Shown here piece by piece: positions 1 through 8,267 of a stretch of 26,620 nt of DNA. This stretch comes from Thermococci archaeon (GTDB taxonomy: Archaea > Hadarchaeota > B88-G9). The notes under the pieces were generated by a model, which was not told the origin of the DNA, did not search any database, and worked only from the letters and a program-made list of their open reading frames with translations. The position numbers and the translations under genes were made by a program. The DNA lies in assembly GCA_003660555.1 (NCBI GenBank), contig QMUK01000005.1, forward strand, positions 1 to 26,620, written 5' to 3'. Every line of letters starts with the position of its first letter. The first letter of the stretch is position 1.

Positions 1-2
1 AG

Positions 3-1010
3 ATAATATCTCACCCCCTCCCTTTGATACTCTTCTACCAAGATTTCCATTACTTCAGGACTTGTTTCTATTCTACCTCTTTCCAGATTTAGGTATATCT
101 CCTTTCCTTCAACTAAGTTATATCTATGGGAAATTTCCTTCATGATTTCCAATAGTTTCTCTTTCTCTGGATGTTCTATTACGCCTATTACAATCAGACC
201 ATCTTCGTTAACGTATTCGTATTCTCTTGCTATTCTGAGGGATGTTCTGATAAATCTCTTTCTCAGTTGTACTCCATCCTTAAAAGACGCTGAACAGAAG
301 TGAATGTTGAAATCTACTGATTTAATTACTTTTAACGCAGCTTCTTTGCTTCCTTGCACAGATATATCACCAATAGAGTATCCTAAGTCCTTTAGTGCTC
401 GATAGTTCGTCTCAGTAACCTCCAGCTCATTTAAGTTGAGGAAATCAGCATTTATTTCCTTCAGGGATTTGGCTAGGGAGATGAGGTCACTAACCCTGTC
501 TGGCATCGATGGTACCTCTGAACCAGAGCACAATCCAATCTCCTTTGAAATTGAAATGCTATCCAGCATGAAGTCACTTTCTACGGTTGAGTGAAATCTC
601 AATTCATCTAACCCTTTGCTGTATAGTTCCTCAATGGTATCCCTATCCAATCTCTTTGAAGTATACATATGGATGTGAAATTCGTCTCCAAACTCCCGTT
701 TAAGAATTTCCATGAAATTGATAACCCTTTCTTTCACTATTGCTGGCTCTCCACCGGTAATACCAGCTCCCAGAGCACCCATTAATTCAGCTTCTTTTAC
801 TAAATCTTCAGGAGACTTCACTGGTCTCTCATTAGCCCAAACACAGTCTTTTCCTCTTCTCATCTCAGATAGTGGGCAATATGGACAATTCCTGTCGCAA
901 ACACCAGTTACAAATAACACTAGCTTTGCTCCTTCCATGCATAGCTTGCAACCATTAGGTAGTCTTCCTTTGAAGAAATTTCCGTATTTCCTTTTGATAG
1001 ACCATCTCAT
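3..1010 (-). CDS. Radical SAM protein, COG2108 type (C-terminus cut by window edge)
   Basis: 336 codons are visible; the gene continues past the left edge. The cluster-binding motif CDRNCPYC (Cys38, Cys42, Cys45) is a CX3CX2C radical SAM motif, and GGEP follows at about residues 86-89, the usual SAM-contacting segment. An extra pair, Cys21 and Cys24 (GCKLC), precedes it. This layout (N-terminal CxxC, VLFVTG strand, CX3CX2C, later TIM-barrel strands such as EVPSMPD) matches the archaeal COG2108 family, whose substrate is not established as far as I know. Start: the ATG at 1010 overlaps the stop of the upstream gene as ATGA, so the two are probably co-transcribed. The radical SAM assignment is firm; the reaction is unknown. 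Confidence 0.85.
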   Translation of the reverse strand, partial: MRWSIKRKYGNFFKGRLPNGCKLCMEGAKLVLFVTGVCDRNCPYCPLSEMRRGKDCVWANERPVKSPEDLVKEAELMGALGAGITGGEPAIVKERVINFMEILKREFGDEFHIHMYTSKRLDRDTIEELYSKGLDELRFHSTVESDFMLDSISISKEIGLCSGSEVPSMPDRVSDLISLAKSLKEINADFLNLNELEVTETNYRALKDLGYSIGDISVQGSKEAALKVIKSVDFNIHFCSASFKDGVQLRKRFIRTSLRIAREYEYVNEDGLIVIGVIEHPEKEKLLEIMKEISHRYNLVEGKEIYLNLERGRIETSPEVMEILVEEYQREGVRYY

Positions 1011-1366
1011 GGCTCCATGTCTCTCCCAAACTTACCAATTACTACTTTTTTTATGGCCATCAATCTCTTATCTAGGAGAATCAACCTCTTAATGACACAT
1101 ACTAAGGCCTGCTTGACCTTTATCATTTCCCTTATGATGGGAGTCTCTCCCATCTCTGCTCCGATGTACCAGCTCTCAGATGAGAGTATTTCTCTGGCTA
1201 CATCTGCTATTATTTCACCCTCAGCTTTGACCCTGTTTTTTATTCCTATCAATTTTTCCTTTCTCTTCAGAGCAGATTTCAATGTTACGTATTCCTTGAA
1301 TCTGATGAGTATTGATCCCACCAGGAGTAAGAGGAGCGTCGCACACGCAATAATTGACCACTCCAA
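1007..1366 (-). CDS. Small membrane-anchored hypothetical protein
   Basis: 119 residues with a TTG start preceded by a GGGG-containing ribosome-binding stretch five bases away. Residues about 4-21 form one hydrophobic segment (IIACATLLLLLVGSILI), so the protein is probably anchored with the charged remainder in the cytoplasm. The rest is rich in Lys, Arg and Glu and looks helical. I do not recognise a family. It overlaps the downstream COG2108 radical SAM gene by four bases (ATGA), so a shared transcript is likely, but no functional link can be read from the sequence. Confidence 0.65.
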   Translation of the reverse strand: MEWSIIACATLLLLLVGSILIRFKEYVTLKSALKRKEKLIGIKNRVKAEGEIIADVAREILSSESWYIGAEMGETPIIREMIKVKQALVCVIKRLILLDKRLMAIKKVVIGKFGRDMEP

Positions 1367-1480
1367 CTCTGCCCCACGTAGTTTTAACTTAACTACTTTC
1401 TTATTTCACTTTCTGATACGTTGATATTCCCTAAGGTATCTCGAACGTATGGAAATGGAAAGAGTAAGTGTAGGTAAACA

Positions 1481-1489
1481 TTTTTATTG
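1481..1489 (+). promoter_or_regulatory. TATA-like box of the tRNA-Ala gene
   Basis: TTTTTATTG is centred about 27 bp before the first base of the tRNA-Ala gene, the standard archaeal TATA-to-start distance. It implies transcription starting at or very near the mature 5' end. Confidence 0.5.
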
Positions 1490-1511
1490 TGTAGAGGCCA
1501 TCACTCGACTA

Positions 1512-1588
<77 letters not shown>

Positions 1589-1596
1589 CTCCGATT

Positions 1597-2472
1597 TCAC
1601 TTCAGTATCTTACCAGTCTTGATGTACCATAAATATAAATCGAGTTCTCCTAGACTCAATCCCCCCTCCTCGGCTATCCTCTCTAGTATTTTCTCTATTT
1701 GTAAATACCTCCTTCTAGTAAGACTCCTCGGAATTTCTCTAATTAGATCGTAATCTCTCAGAACATTTAAAATGTGCCTATCTATTATAGCAACGTCTTC
1801 GAATCCTATATTCCTCAGGAAATGGCTACTCTCTTTGTATCCTAGCCCTTTAATCCTTTTGACTAGCTCTTCTCTTATCTCCTTTCCACTTCTTCCACTG
1901 TTGATTAGATTTCCCAAGTACCCTAAGCTCTCTCTAGCCTTAACTATATACTCAGCCCTTTTCTCCGGATATCTGTGCCCTAATCTCTTTAACTCTTTTC
2001 TGAGTTTGTCCTCACTCCAAAGGATGAACCCATCTCCTATTTCCTCTTGTATTCTGATCGATCTCTCTGCCGAGAAGTTAGCGGTTAACAAACAGAAACA
2101 AAGTTCTTTAAATATCTCCTTCTCTCCTTTAGCTCGAATTTCTCTGAACTCCTCCATCCTCTCTTTGACGATCTCACCGACTGAGAATTTTAGTCTTTTA
2201 ATTTCGTCCAATAGTTTTGCCCTATTATTCACTAACTTCAGTAGTAGAAATCTCTCAGATTCCACTACAACCTCTTCAAATTCGTCTACACTCCATCCAG
2301 GCTCTTTCTGATCTAATATTATTAGGAAGTCTTCCAAGTAGTCATGTGAGCAGCAACTGTATGCCATTGGCCCTTTAAATAGAAGCACAACTTCGTTACT
2401 CCTAGAATCTATGACTTCAAGATCCGCCTCTGGGAAAAATTTCCTCTTGAACTCTTTAATGACTTCTCGCAT
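1597..2472 (-). CDS. ogg: 8-oxoguanine DNA glycosylase/AP lyase, Ogg2 type, with extra N-terminal domain
   Basis: Base-excision repair enzyme that removes 8-oxoguanine and nicks the abasic site. The C-terminal ~210 residues match the helix-hairpin-helix Ogg2 family: CFCLLTANFSAER, the hairpin GLGYKESSHFLRNIGF with the Schiff-base lysine, then AIIDRHIL with the catalytic Asp, ending in LWYIKTGKILK. The family is usually about 205-215 residues; this protein has roughly 80 additional N-terminal residues, including GPMAYSCCSHDYLEDF, that I do not recognise. Start: the ATG at 2472 lies 26 bp after a TATA-like TTAATAAAA, which fits a leaderless mRNA. An in-frame ATG at 2547 would add 25 residues but would run into the divergent gene. 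Confidence 0.88.
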   Translation of the reverse strand: MREVIKEFKRKFFPEADLEVIDSRSNEVVLLFKGPMAYSCCSHDYLEDFLIILDQKEPGWSVDEFEEVVVESERFLLLKLVNNRAKLLDEIKRLKFSVGEIVKERMEEFREIRAKGEKEIFKELCFCLLTANFSAERSIRIQEEIGDGFILWSEDKLRKELKRLGHRYPEKRAEYIVKARESLGYLGNLINSGRSGKEIREELVKRIKGLGYKESSHFLRNIGFEDVAIIDRHILNVLRDYDLIREIPRSLTRRRYLQIEKILERIAEEGGLSLGELDLYLWYIKTGKILK

Positions 2473-2493
2473 GTTCCGGACTGATGCCAATCC

Positions 2494-2502
2494 TTTTATT
2501 AA
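2494..2502. promoter_or_regulatory. TATA-like element between the divergent Ogg2 and membrane-protein genes
   Basis: TTTTATTAA (TTAATAAAA on the minus strand) is centred 26 bp from the ATG at 2472 and about 21 bp from the TTG at 2519. It suits leaderless transcription leftward and could also serve the rightward operon. Confidence 0.4.
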
Positions 2503-2518
2503 CTCTCCCCCTAACCCG

Positions 2519-2944
2519 TTGGGGAGGAAGCTGAACAGGAAGGACATCCTAATATACTCAGTGATCTCCCTGCTGATAGGCCTAGTCTTGGGAGGGATAA
2601 TGGACTCCCTGATAAATGAAAAGCCAATCGACAGAGTGTTGTTCCTCTCATTTGATTACTTACTGGCGAGTTTAGGAATATTTATCTTTTCCACGGAGTG
2701 GAGAGGAAAGAGAATGAAACTAGGAGATCTAATTCCAATATCTGCCCTATTGTTACTCCTGTCTGTCTGGCTCATTCTCTCTGACGGAATACTTCCTGTA
2801 GTGAGGTATTCCTCAATGGTTTTGGCAATCTCCTCCGCAATAGTCCTCCTATACATAAGGAAGGAGGGAGCCTTAGTCTCCCTCGGAGGCCTCTTCCTCT
2901 TCCTAGTAGCTTCCACGTACTACTCTCTTTACGTCTTGGGGTGA
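2519..2944 (+). CDS. Multi-spanning membrane protein, unknown function
   Basis: About 141 residues if started at the TTG at 2519; longer in-frame starts would overlap the divergent glycosylase gene. Four or five hydrophobic segments are visible: YSVISLLIGLVLGGIM, FDYLLASLGIFIF, IPISALLLLLSVWLIL, YSSMVLAISSAIVLLYI and LGGLFLFLVASTYYSLYVL, separated by short basic loops. No family recognised. Its stop overlaps the GTG start of the next gene (GTGA), which in turn overlaps an ATP-grasp gene, so the three form a tight operon. The start is the weakest part of the call. Confidence 0.6.
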   Translation: MGRKLNRKDILIYSVISLLIGLVLGGIMDSLINEKPIDRVLFLSFDYLLASLGIFIFSTEWRGKRMKLGDLIPISALLLLLSVWLILSDGILPVVRYSSMVLAISSAIVLLYIRKEGALVSLGGLFLFLVASTYYSLYVLG

Positions 2945-3189
2945 TTTTCTTGTTCAAGACTAAAAAAATACTAGTCTTTCATGTGTTCTTTCTAGTGATG
3001 TATCTCTCCTTACTCGGCACCCTTTTATTGACCAAATTCGTGAGACCTCACATACTGCTTGACGATCCAGAACTACAGAGGGCAATGAGAAGGATTTCAG
3101 CTCTTTTATTCCTACTACTTTGGGCCCTTCTATGGGTTTTGGTTTTCAAGGTATTCTATACTCACAGGTGGTCTAAATGCTCAGAGTAA
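2941..3189 (+). CDS. Small membrane protein, two transmembrane segments
   Basis: 82 residues, starting with a GTG that overlaps the previous stop. Two hydrophobic helices are visible, about residues 11-33 (VFHVFFLVMYLSLLGTLLLT) and 52-72 (ALLFLLLWALLWVLVFKVFY), joined by a charged loop (RPHILLDDPELQRAMRR). This organisation is typical of small accessory membrane subunits. It overlaps the ATP-grasp gene by 13 bases, indicating translational coupling. No family recognised. Confidence 0.6.
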   Translation: MIFLFKTKKILVFHVFFLVMYLSLLGTLLLTKFVRPHILLDDPELQRAMRRISALLFLLLWALLWVLVFKVFYTHRWSKCSE

Positions 3190-4118
3190 TAATTCACGGA
3201 TGTGGCATCTCCGTGGGGGTCATAAAATCTCTGAGAGAAAGAGAGGTAAGGAAAACCATTGGAGACTTGAAACTAATAGGCTTGGATAGCGATCCACTAG
3301 CCCCAGGTCTTAGACTAGTGGACAGTGGATTGGTGGTTCCTAGAGCGGACAGTGAAAAGTTCAACGAACTCCCCAAAATCCTGAGAGAATTGGGAGGAGG
3401 AATCCTGATAAATCTGGTTGATGAAGCGCTACCGAAGTTGATCTCCATGCAAAGAGACCTAAAGAGATCTGATGTGAAGTTCATTTTTCCACCAGAGAAG
3501 TCCTTGAAGAAATCAATGGATAGGAAGATCCTATACGAAATTTTAGGGGAGGAGGGAGTCCCTGTACCAGAGACAGATAGATTAACTCCACCAATAGCGA
3601 TAAAAAGAAGGATAGGGAGAGGAGGAAGTGGATTTAGAGTATTAGAGGAGAAGTCTCATGTTCCTGAGGGATACATAGCCATGGAATATCTCCCCGGAAG
3701 AGAATACGGAGTGGAGATGCTGTATTCCAAGAAAGGAGAATTAATATCAGCGAATCCAAGAGAGAAGATAGACTACAGGATAGAATTAGGCCACTCGGTC
3801 AAAAACGTAACTCTGAGGAGGGAAGACCTATGCGAAATAGCGGAATCAGCAATAGATGCAATAGGGGGTTGGAGAGGTCCATGTAGCGTCGAGATGAAGG
3901 AAGACAAGAACGGAAAACCGAAGATCACAGAGATAAATCCGAGGTTCACTAGTCCAATTTACTTGATAACTAAAGCTGGTGTGAATCTCCCTTTGATGTA
4001 CGTCATGGATTGCTTAGGAATGAAGATAGAATTGGAAGAAAGACGCAATACTTGCAAACCAGGCGTGTACCAAACCAGGTATCTCGAGGAGATAATACTG
4101 CCGGAAGACCAATTATAG
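3177..4118 (+). CDS. ATP-grasp ligase, CarB-like
   Basis: 313 residues. The N-terminal Rossmann-like part (VIIHGCGISVGVIKSL) resembles the pre-ATP-grasp fold of carbamoyl-phosphate-synthase-like proteins. The ATP-grasp core has a nucleotide-contacting Lys in AIKRRIGRGGSGF (about 141-153), a hinge-like AMEYLPGREYGVE and the metal-binding Glu/Asn in EINPRFTSP (Glu253, Asn255). Such enzymes form acyl-phosphate intermediates and ligate an amine or similar nucleophile; the substrate cannot be inferred. At 313 residues it is much shorter than CarB, so it is a single-domain relative. The ATG at 3177 has an AGGTGG ribosome-binding site four bases upstream. It sits behind two membrane proteins, hinting at work on a membrane-linked or exported product. 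Confidence 0.8.
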   Translation: MLRVIIHGCGISVGVIKSLREREVRKTIGDLKLIGLDSDPLAPGLRLVDSGLVVPRADSEKFNELPKILRELGGGILINLVDEALPKLISMQRDLKRSDVKFIFPPEKSLKKSMDRKILYEILGEEGVPVPETDRLTPPIAIKRRIGRGGSGFRVLEEKSHVPEGYIAMEYLPGREYGVEMLYSKKGELISANPREKIDYRIELGHSVKNVTLRREDLCEIAESAIDAIGGWRGPCSVEMKEDKNGKPKITEINPRFTSPIYLITKAGVNLPLMYVMDCLGMKIELEERRNTCKPGVYQTRYLEEIILPEDQL

Positions 4119-4423
4119 AGGTTACTCATCGTTATGGGATTTCTCTTTCCACGAGGACAAATTGCAATTCGATTGTCAATGGTTAGAACGAAAAGAAGAA
4201 GGGAGACACTTGGAGGATGGAATCACGTTTTAGGAATTTCATCGACTAATAATTAAAGGATTCTTCTATGGTTGAGTCGTTCGTAGACATTCCCTTGGAT
4301 GATACCGGTGCAGACTCTCACTTCAATCGAACGCACAGTACAAGTATCTTTAAGTACACGAGCTACCAGAGGGAAACACTTAAATTGTGGGAGAAGAAGA
4401 AAACAGCTGAAGTTCATTCCTTA
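4119..4423. other. Intergenic, no gene seen
   Basis: No convincing reading frame on either strand. An AT-rich stretch near 4376-4386 (CACTTAAATTG) could be the TATA region of the tRNA-Cys gene, about 42 bp before it. Nothing else recognisable. Confidence 0.5.
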
Positions 4424-4497
4424 GCCGGGGTAGCCTAGGGGTCAGGCGGGGGACTGCAGATCCCCTTACCTGGGTTCGAATCCCAGCCCCGGCTCCA
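4424..4497 (+). tRNA. tRNA-Cys (anticodon GCA)
   Basis: The acceptor GCCGGGG pairs with CCCCGGC. The anticodon stem GGGGA/TCCCC encloses CTGCAGA, with anticodon GCA at 4456-4458. The T arm is CTGGG TTCGAAT CCCAG. The discriminator is T (4494), the U73 identity base typical of tRNA-Cys, followed by an encoded CCA. No intron. Confidence 0.97.
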
Positions 4498-4573
4498 CGA
4501 GATTAACGAGGTTTACGTATTCAGATTCAGAGAAGAGGAGTAACCGTTTAGCTAGACTTGGAGCCTGTTGGCA

Positions 4574-5617
<1,044 letters not shown>

Positions 5618-5630
5618 CCTAATCACCGCC

Positions 5631-6074
5631 ATGGAGCAGTATGGAGAGGAGGGCCTATTCTATTTGGCCGTGAGGGTCTCAGATGTAATAGACGAGATAA
5701 GACTTTCCCTGAAGCCATACCCATACGATGAAGGGAAAATAGCGAAGAGAATATTCAAAAGGTACATGAATAGGAAAGATCCATCTAAAGGTCTGAAACT
5801 CCCTGAGATAAAAAGGGAGTTGTTTGTACTCAAGGAAATACCTTGGGGAAGAGTTACGTCCTATTCTGAATTCGCTAGGAGAATAGGGGCACATCCGAGA
5901 ACTGCCGGAAAGATACTTAAGGGTAACAGACATCCCTTGATATTCCCGTGTCATAGAGTGATAAGAAAGAATCGTGAGTTAGGGGGATTCTCATTTGGCC
6001 TAAGAGTAAAGCTAAAACTCTTGGAGATTGAAGGCCCCCTCACCGAAATAGAGGAGAGGTGGTTCTCTTGGTAG
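5631..6074 (+). CDS. ogt: O6-alkylguanine-DNA alkyltransferase
   Basis: Suicide DNA-repair protein that transfers O6-alkyl groups from guanine to its own cysteine. The active-site motif IFPCHRVI (Cys107) is intact. It is preceded by the recognition-helix segment WGRVTSYSEFARRIGAHPRT, with the Arg finger region, and followed by GGFSFGLRVKLKLLEIEG. 147 residues, short but normal for archaeal members whose N-terminal domain is reduced. The ATG at 5631 is the first candidate; a TTG at 5664 behind a GGAGAGGAGGG stretch is an alternative, because no ribosome-binding site precedes the ATG. Its end overlaps nadM, so the two are likely co-transcribed. Together with the Ogg2 gene it gives the window two base-damage repair enzymes. 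Confidence 0.92.
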   Translation: MEQYGEEGLFYLAVRVSDVIDEIRLSLKPYPYDEGKIAKRIFKRYMNRKDPSKGLKLPEIKRELFVLKEIPWGRVTSYSEFARRIGAHPRTAGKILKGNRHPLIFPCHRVIRKNRELGGFSFGLRVKLKLLEIEGPLTEIEERWFSW

Positions 6075-6610
6075 TCGCTCTATATGTAGGTAGGTTCCAA
6101 CCGTTCCATAAGGGCCACCTCATGGTGACCAAGTCCATCTTAGAAGACGTAGAGGAATTAATAGTAGGTATCGGGAGCTCCCAATATAGTTACTCAATCG
6201 AGAATCCATTCACAGCAGGGGAAAGAGTACTGATGATAAAGAGAACTCTTGAAGAGGAGGGAATACCTAGTGAGAAGTATTGTGTTCTGCCAATTCCGGA
6301 CACCGAGCCCAAAGGCTCCCATTCGCTTTGGGTTTCTTTAGTTAGAACGTATCTTCCACCCTTTCAAGTAGTTTATTCCAGAGAACCCCTAACTAAGTTG
6401 CTCTTTAGGGAAGCTGGAATCGAAGTGAGAGAACCTCCGGAATTTGACAGAGATAAATATTGGGCCTCCAGAATAAGAAAGATGATGATAGATGGGGACG
6501 ACTCTTGGAGAGATCTAGTCCCGAAGGCTGTTGAGAGAACGATAAACGAAATTAGGGGGGTAGAGAGACTGCAGGAGCTATCTAAAGTGGATAGCCCATC
6601 GAAGCTTTGA
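6068..6610 (+). CDS. nadM: Nicotinamide-nucleotide adenylyltransferase (archaeal NadM)
   Basis: Last step of NAD synthesis, NMN plus ATP to NAD. The nucleotidyltransferase signature GRFQPFHKGH, with its HxxH-type ATP-binding pair, is intact near the N-terminus. SSQYSYSIENPFTAGERVLMI and the C-terminal YWASRIRKMM segment (counterpart of the family's ISSTxIR motif) are also present. About 180 residues, as expected for the archaeal family. Start: the TTG at 6068 has AGGTGG five bases upstream; a GTG at 6059 would add three residues. Either start overlaps the end of the alkyltransferase gene, so translational coupling is likely. Confidence 0.94.
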   Translation: MVVALYVGRFQPFHKGHLMVTKSILEDVEELIVGIGSSQYSYSIENPFTAGERVLMIKRTLEEEGIPSEKYCVLPIPDTEPKGSHSLWVSLVRTYLPPFQVVYSREPLTKLLFREAGIEVREPPEFDRDKYWASRIRKMMIDGDDSWRDLVPKAVERTINEIRGVERLQELSKVDSPSKL

Positions 6611-6641
6611 AAAAATTAGTATGCTAGGAGGGAATTACTGA

Positions 6642-7895
6642 TTAACCTCCACAACCCCCCCTCGGGCTTTTTCCACCTCCAGATAGTGTCTCTCCGCATT
6701 CTTTTGGCGGAACTTTGAATCCGGAACATATTGCGTTTTTATAAGCCTCTGGAGTCCTCTCCCCTCGATACACCTTGTCGTTTATGAAGACTGTAGGAGA
6801 CCCCCTCACGTTATACTTGCTATTTAGGGAAGTCTCCCCCTCTAGGAGAGAGATCGCCTCCTCTGCTTGACACTTCTTTACTTGTTCTAGGTTTATGCCT
6901 AGTTTCTCGGCAATCTGCTCCCAACACGTATCTGCGTTCCTTGAATTACAACTCTGGTTCACTTCTTTAACGAACTTCCACCAAACGTCGTGGGGATAGT
7001 ACTTCCAAACACATAGTTCTCTAACGTCCTGATTCAATTCTTGGATACCATGCATGGAGCAGTACCAAGTCTCCTCATCCTTGGCTATACAGTAATTCTC
7101 CCTGCAGGAGTCCATATCTGGAACATTTCCTCTCTGGACTAGTATTTCACAGTATCTCTTACCGTATATCACGTAATGTGGCTCCCACTCTACTTTTTCT
7201 TCTCCTAGTAATTGATAAACTGGCATTAATGCCTCTTCTGCTATGTTCCCATATGGACAGAAGCTCATGACGAAGAACTTCACGTTGACTACCTCTGAGT
7301 CAGGAGCATCGAACCCCTCATAGAGCTGAGAAGTATCGTAAGCCTGAGGGAAAAACACGGAGCCGTCCTTAGTTACGTAGGACTCGACCACTCTGCCTTG
7401 TCCAATGTCTATCTTCAGCCTATATAACCCCTTGTATTCTTCTACACCAACGAGCTTTATCTCAGGCATTCCCTGCTCTTTCAAAACGCTATTTATGTAG
7501 TCTATCGTCTTATTTGCTATTTCCTCTTTCGATAAACCCTCTCCACTAATGGGGATTGGGCTAGCCTTATCAAACATTAGAGAACCATCTTTAGTCGAAT
7601 ATACTTCGAACACTCTTCCATTTACATCTATCTTCAGCCTATATAACCCCTTGTATTCTTCTACACCAACGAGCTTGGCCTCCACGCCCTGAGTCTTCAA
7701 GTAACTGTTCATGTATTCCAGTACCTTATTCGTTGCCTCTTCAGCCCCTACTTCCTTAGAAGGCGTACTTTCACTTTTAGGTGGAACTTCCTTTTCTTCT
7801 GCTTTTTCTCGGAACAACCCGAAGTATATCCCTGAAGATACGACTAAGACCACTATTGCTACTACGACTACTGCATATATTCCACTCCTACTCAA
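6642..7895 (-). CDS. Exported thioredoxin-fold protein with two tandem N-terminal repeats
   Basis: 417 residues. Residues about 6-27 form a membrane anchor or signal segment, followed by a Lys/Glu/Ser/Pro linker. Two PepSY-like repeats follow (about 52-110 and 124-184), each containing KLVGVEEYKGLYRLKID. The C-terminal half is thioredoxin/DsbA-like: VKFFVMSFCPYGNIAEEAL carries the active-site position (Cys213) as CPYG rather than CxxC, and GSPTVFIND supplies the cis-proline (Pro367). Twelve cysteines lie outside the anchor, ending in a GGCGG tail, which suggests a disulfide-bonded extracytoplasmic protein. A redox or metal-handling role is inferred, and the missing resolving cysteine argues against ordinary dithiol oxidase chemistry. 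The TTG start has GAGGTG eight bases upstream. Confidence 0.75.
   Translation of the reverse strand: MSRSGIYAVVVVAIVVLVVSSGIYFGLFREKAEEKEVPPKSESTPSKEVGAEEATNKVLEYMNSYLKTQGVEAKLVGVEEYKGLYRLKIDVNGRVFEVYSTKDGSLMFDKASPIPISGEGLSKEEIANKTIDYINSVLKEQGMPEIKLVGVEEYKGLYRLKIDIGQGRVVESYVTKDGSVFFPQAYDTSQLYEGFDAPDSEVVNVKFFVMSFCPYGNIAEEALMPVYQLLGEEKVEWEPHYVIYGKRYCEILVQRGNVPDMDSCRENYCIAKDEETWYCSMHGIQELNQDVRELCVWKYYPHDVWWKFVKEVNQSCNSRNADTCWEQIAEKLGINLEQVKKCQAEEAISLLEGETSLNSKYNVRGSPTVFINDKVYRGERTPEAYKNAICSGFKVPPKECGETLSGGGKSPRGGCGG
7408..7676. repeat. Exact 50-bp direct repeat inside the thioredoxin-fold gene
   Basis: The 50 bases at 7408-7457 and 7627-7676 are identical and both encode KLVGVEEYKGLYRLKID-type sequence in the two tandem repeats. 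The flanking repeat sequence has diverged at the DNA level, so this core has been homogenised or recently copied. Confidence 0.9.
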
Positions 7896-8167
7896 TTATA
7901 GCACCTCGTCATCTTTCGCTGGAGGGTGAAGATAAAGTTTCCCCTTACTTGAGCGGAGTGCTCGAGCGATTAAGTGGAGTAGTATGTGTTGTGGGAGTAT
8001 CGTTGAAGAATCCAAGACTCACCACTCTAGGCAAAGGAAATCAATGAAGGTCCAAGTATACCAAAGAAATCAATCAAATTCGATACTTAACACCCAATAC
8101 AACAAGCGAAAAAGCCCTAGTCTTTCAACAGATTAACGAACTAAGAGGAAGCTGAAAGCAAAAATTT
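7896..8167. other. Intergenic, no gene seen
   Basis: No convincing reading frame on either strand. The left end holds the ribosome-binding region of the thioredoxin-fold gene. The right end (AAAAATTT at 8160-8167) abuts the GC-rich RNA-like island. Confidence 0.45.
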
Positions 8168-8267
8168 GGGGTGGCCCAAGGCTCGGAGGTGGACACAGGG
8201 CATGGAAAGCGGCTCTGGCCGGGTAAGGGGCCACCCCAGGCACGGGGAGGTGCCAGGGAATCCGGGC
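8168..8267. ncRNA. Candidate structured RNA, GC-rich island after ftsZ
   Basis: These 100 bases are about 72% G+C by hand count, in contrast to the AT-leaning flanks; the only other such islands here are tRNAs. GGGGTGGCCC (8168-8177) pairs perfectly with GGGCCACCCC (8228-8237), closing a 50-base interior. A second hairpin, GGCAC/GTGCC, lies at 8239-8254 with a GGGGAG loop. Unpaired stretches are A-rich when read on the plus strand (GGAAAGC, GTAAG, GGGAATC), which favours a plus-strand RNA. On the minus strand the large stem is followed by T5, which could instead make it part of the ftsZ 3' end. It does not show recognisable SRP, RNase P, 5S or tRNA motifs. Confidence 0.5.

Noticed and set aside
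8168-8267. SRP RNA or RNase P RNA
   Set aside because: Too short, and the conserved helix-8 and P-RNA core motifs are absent.
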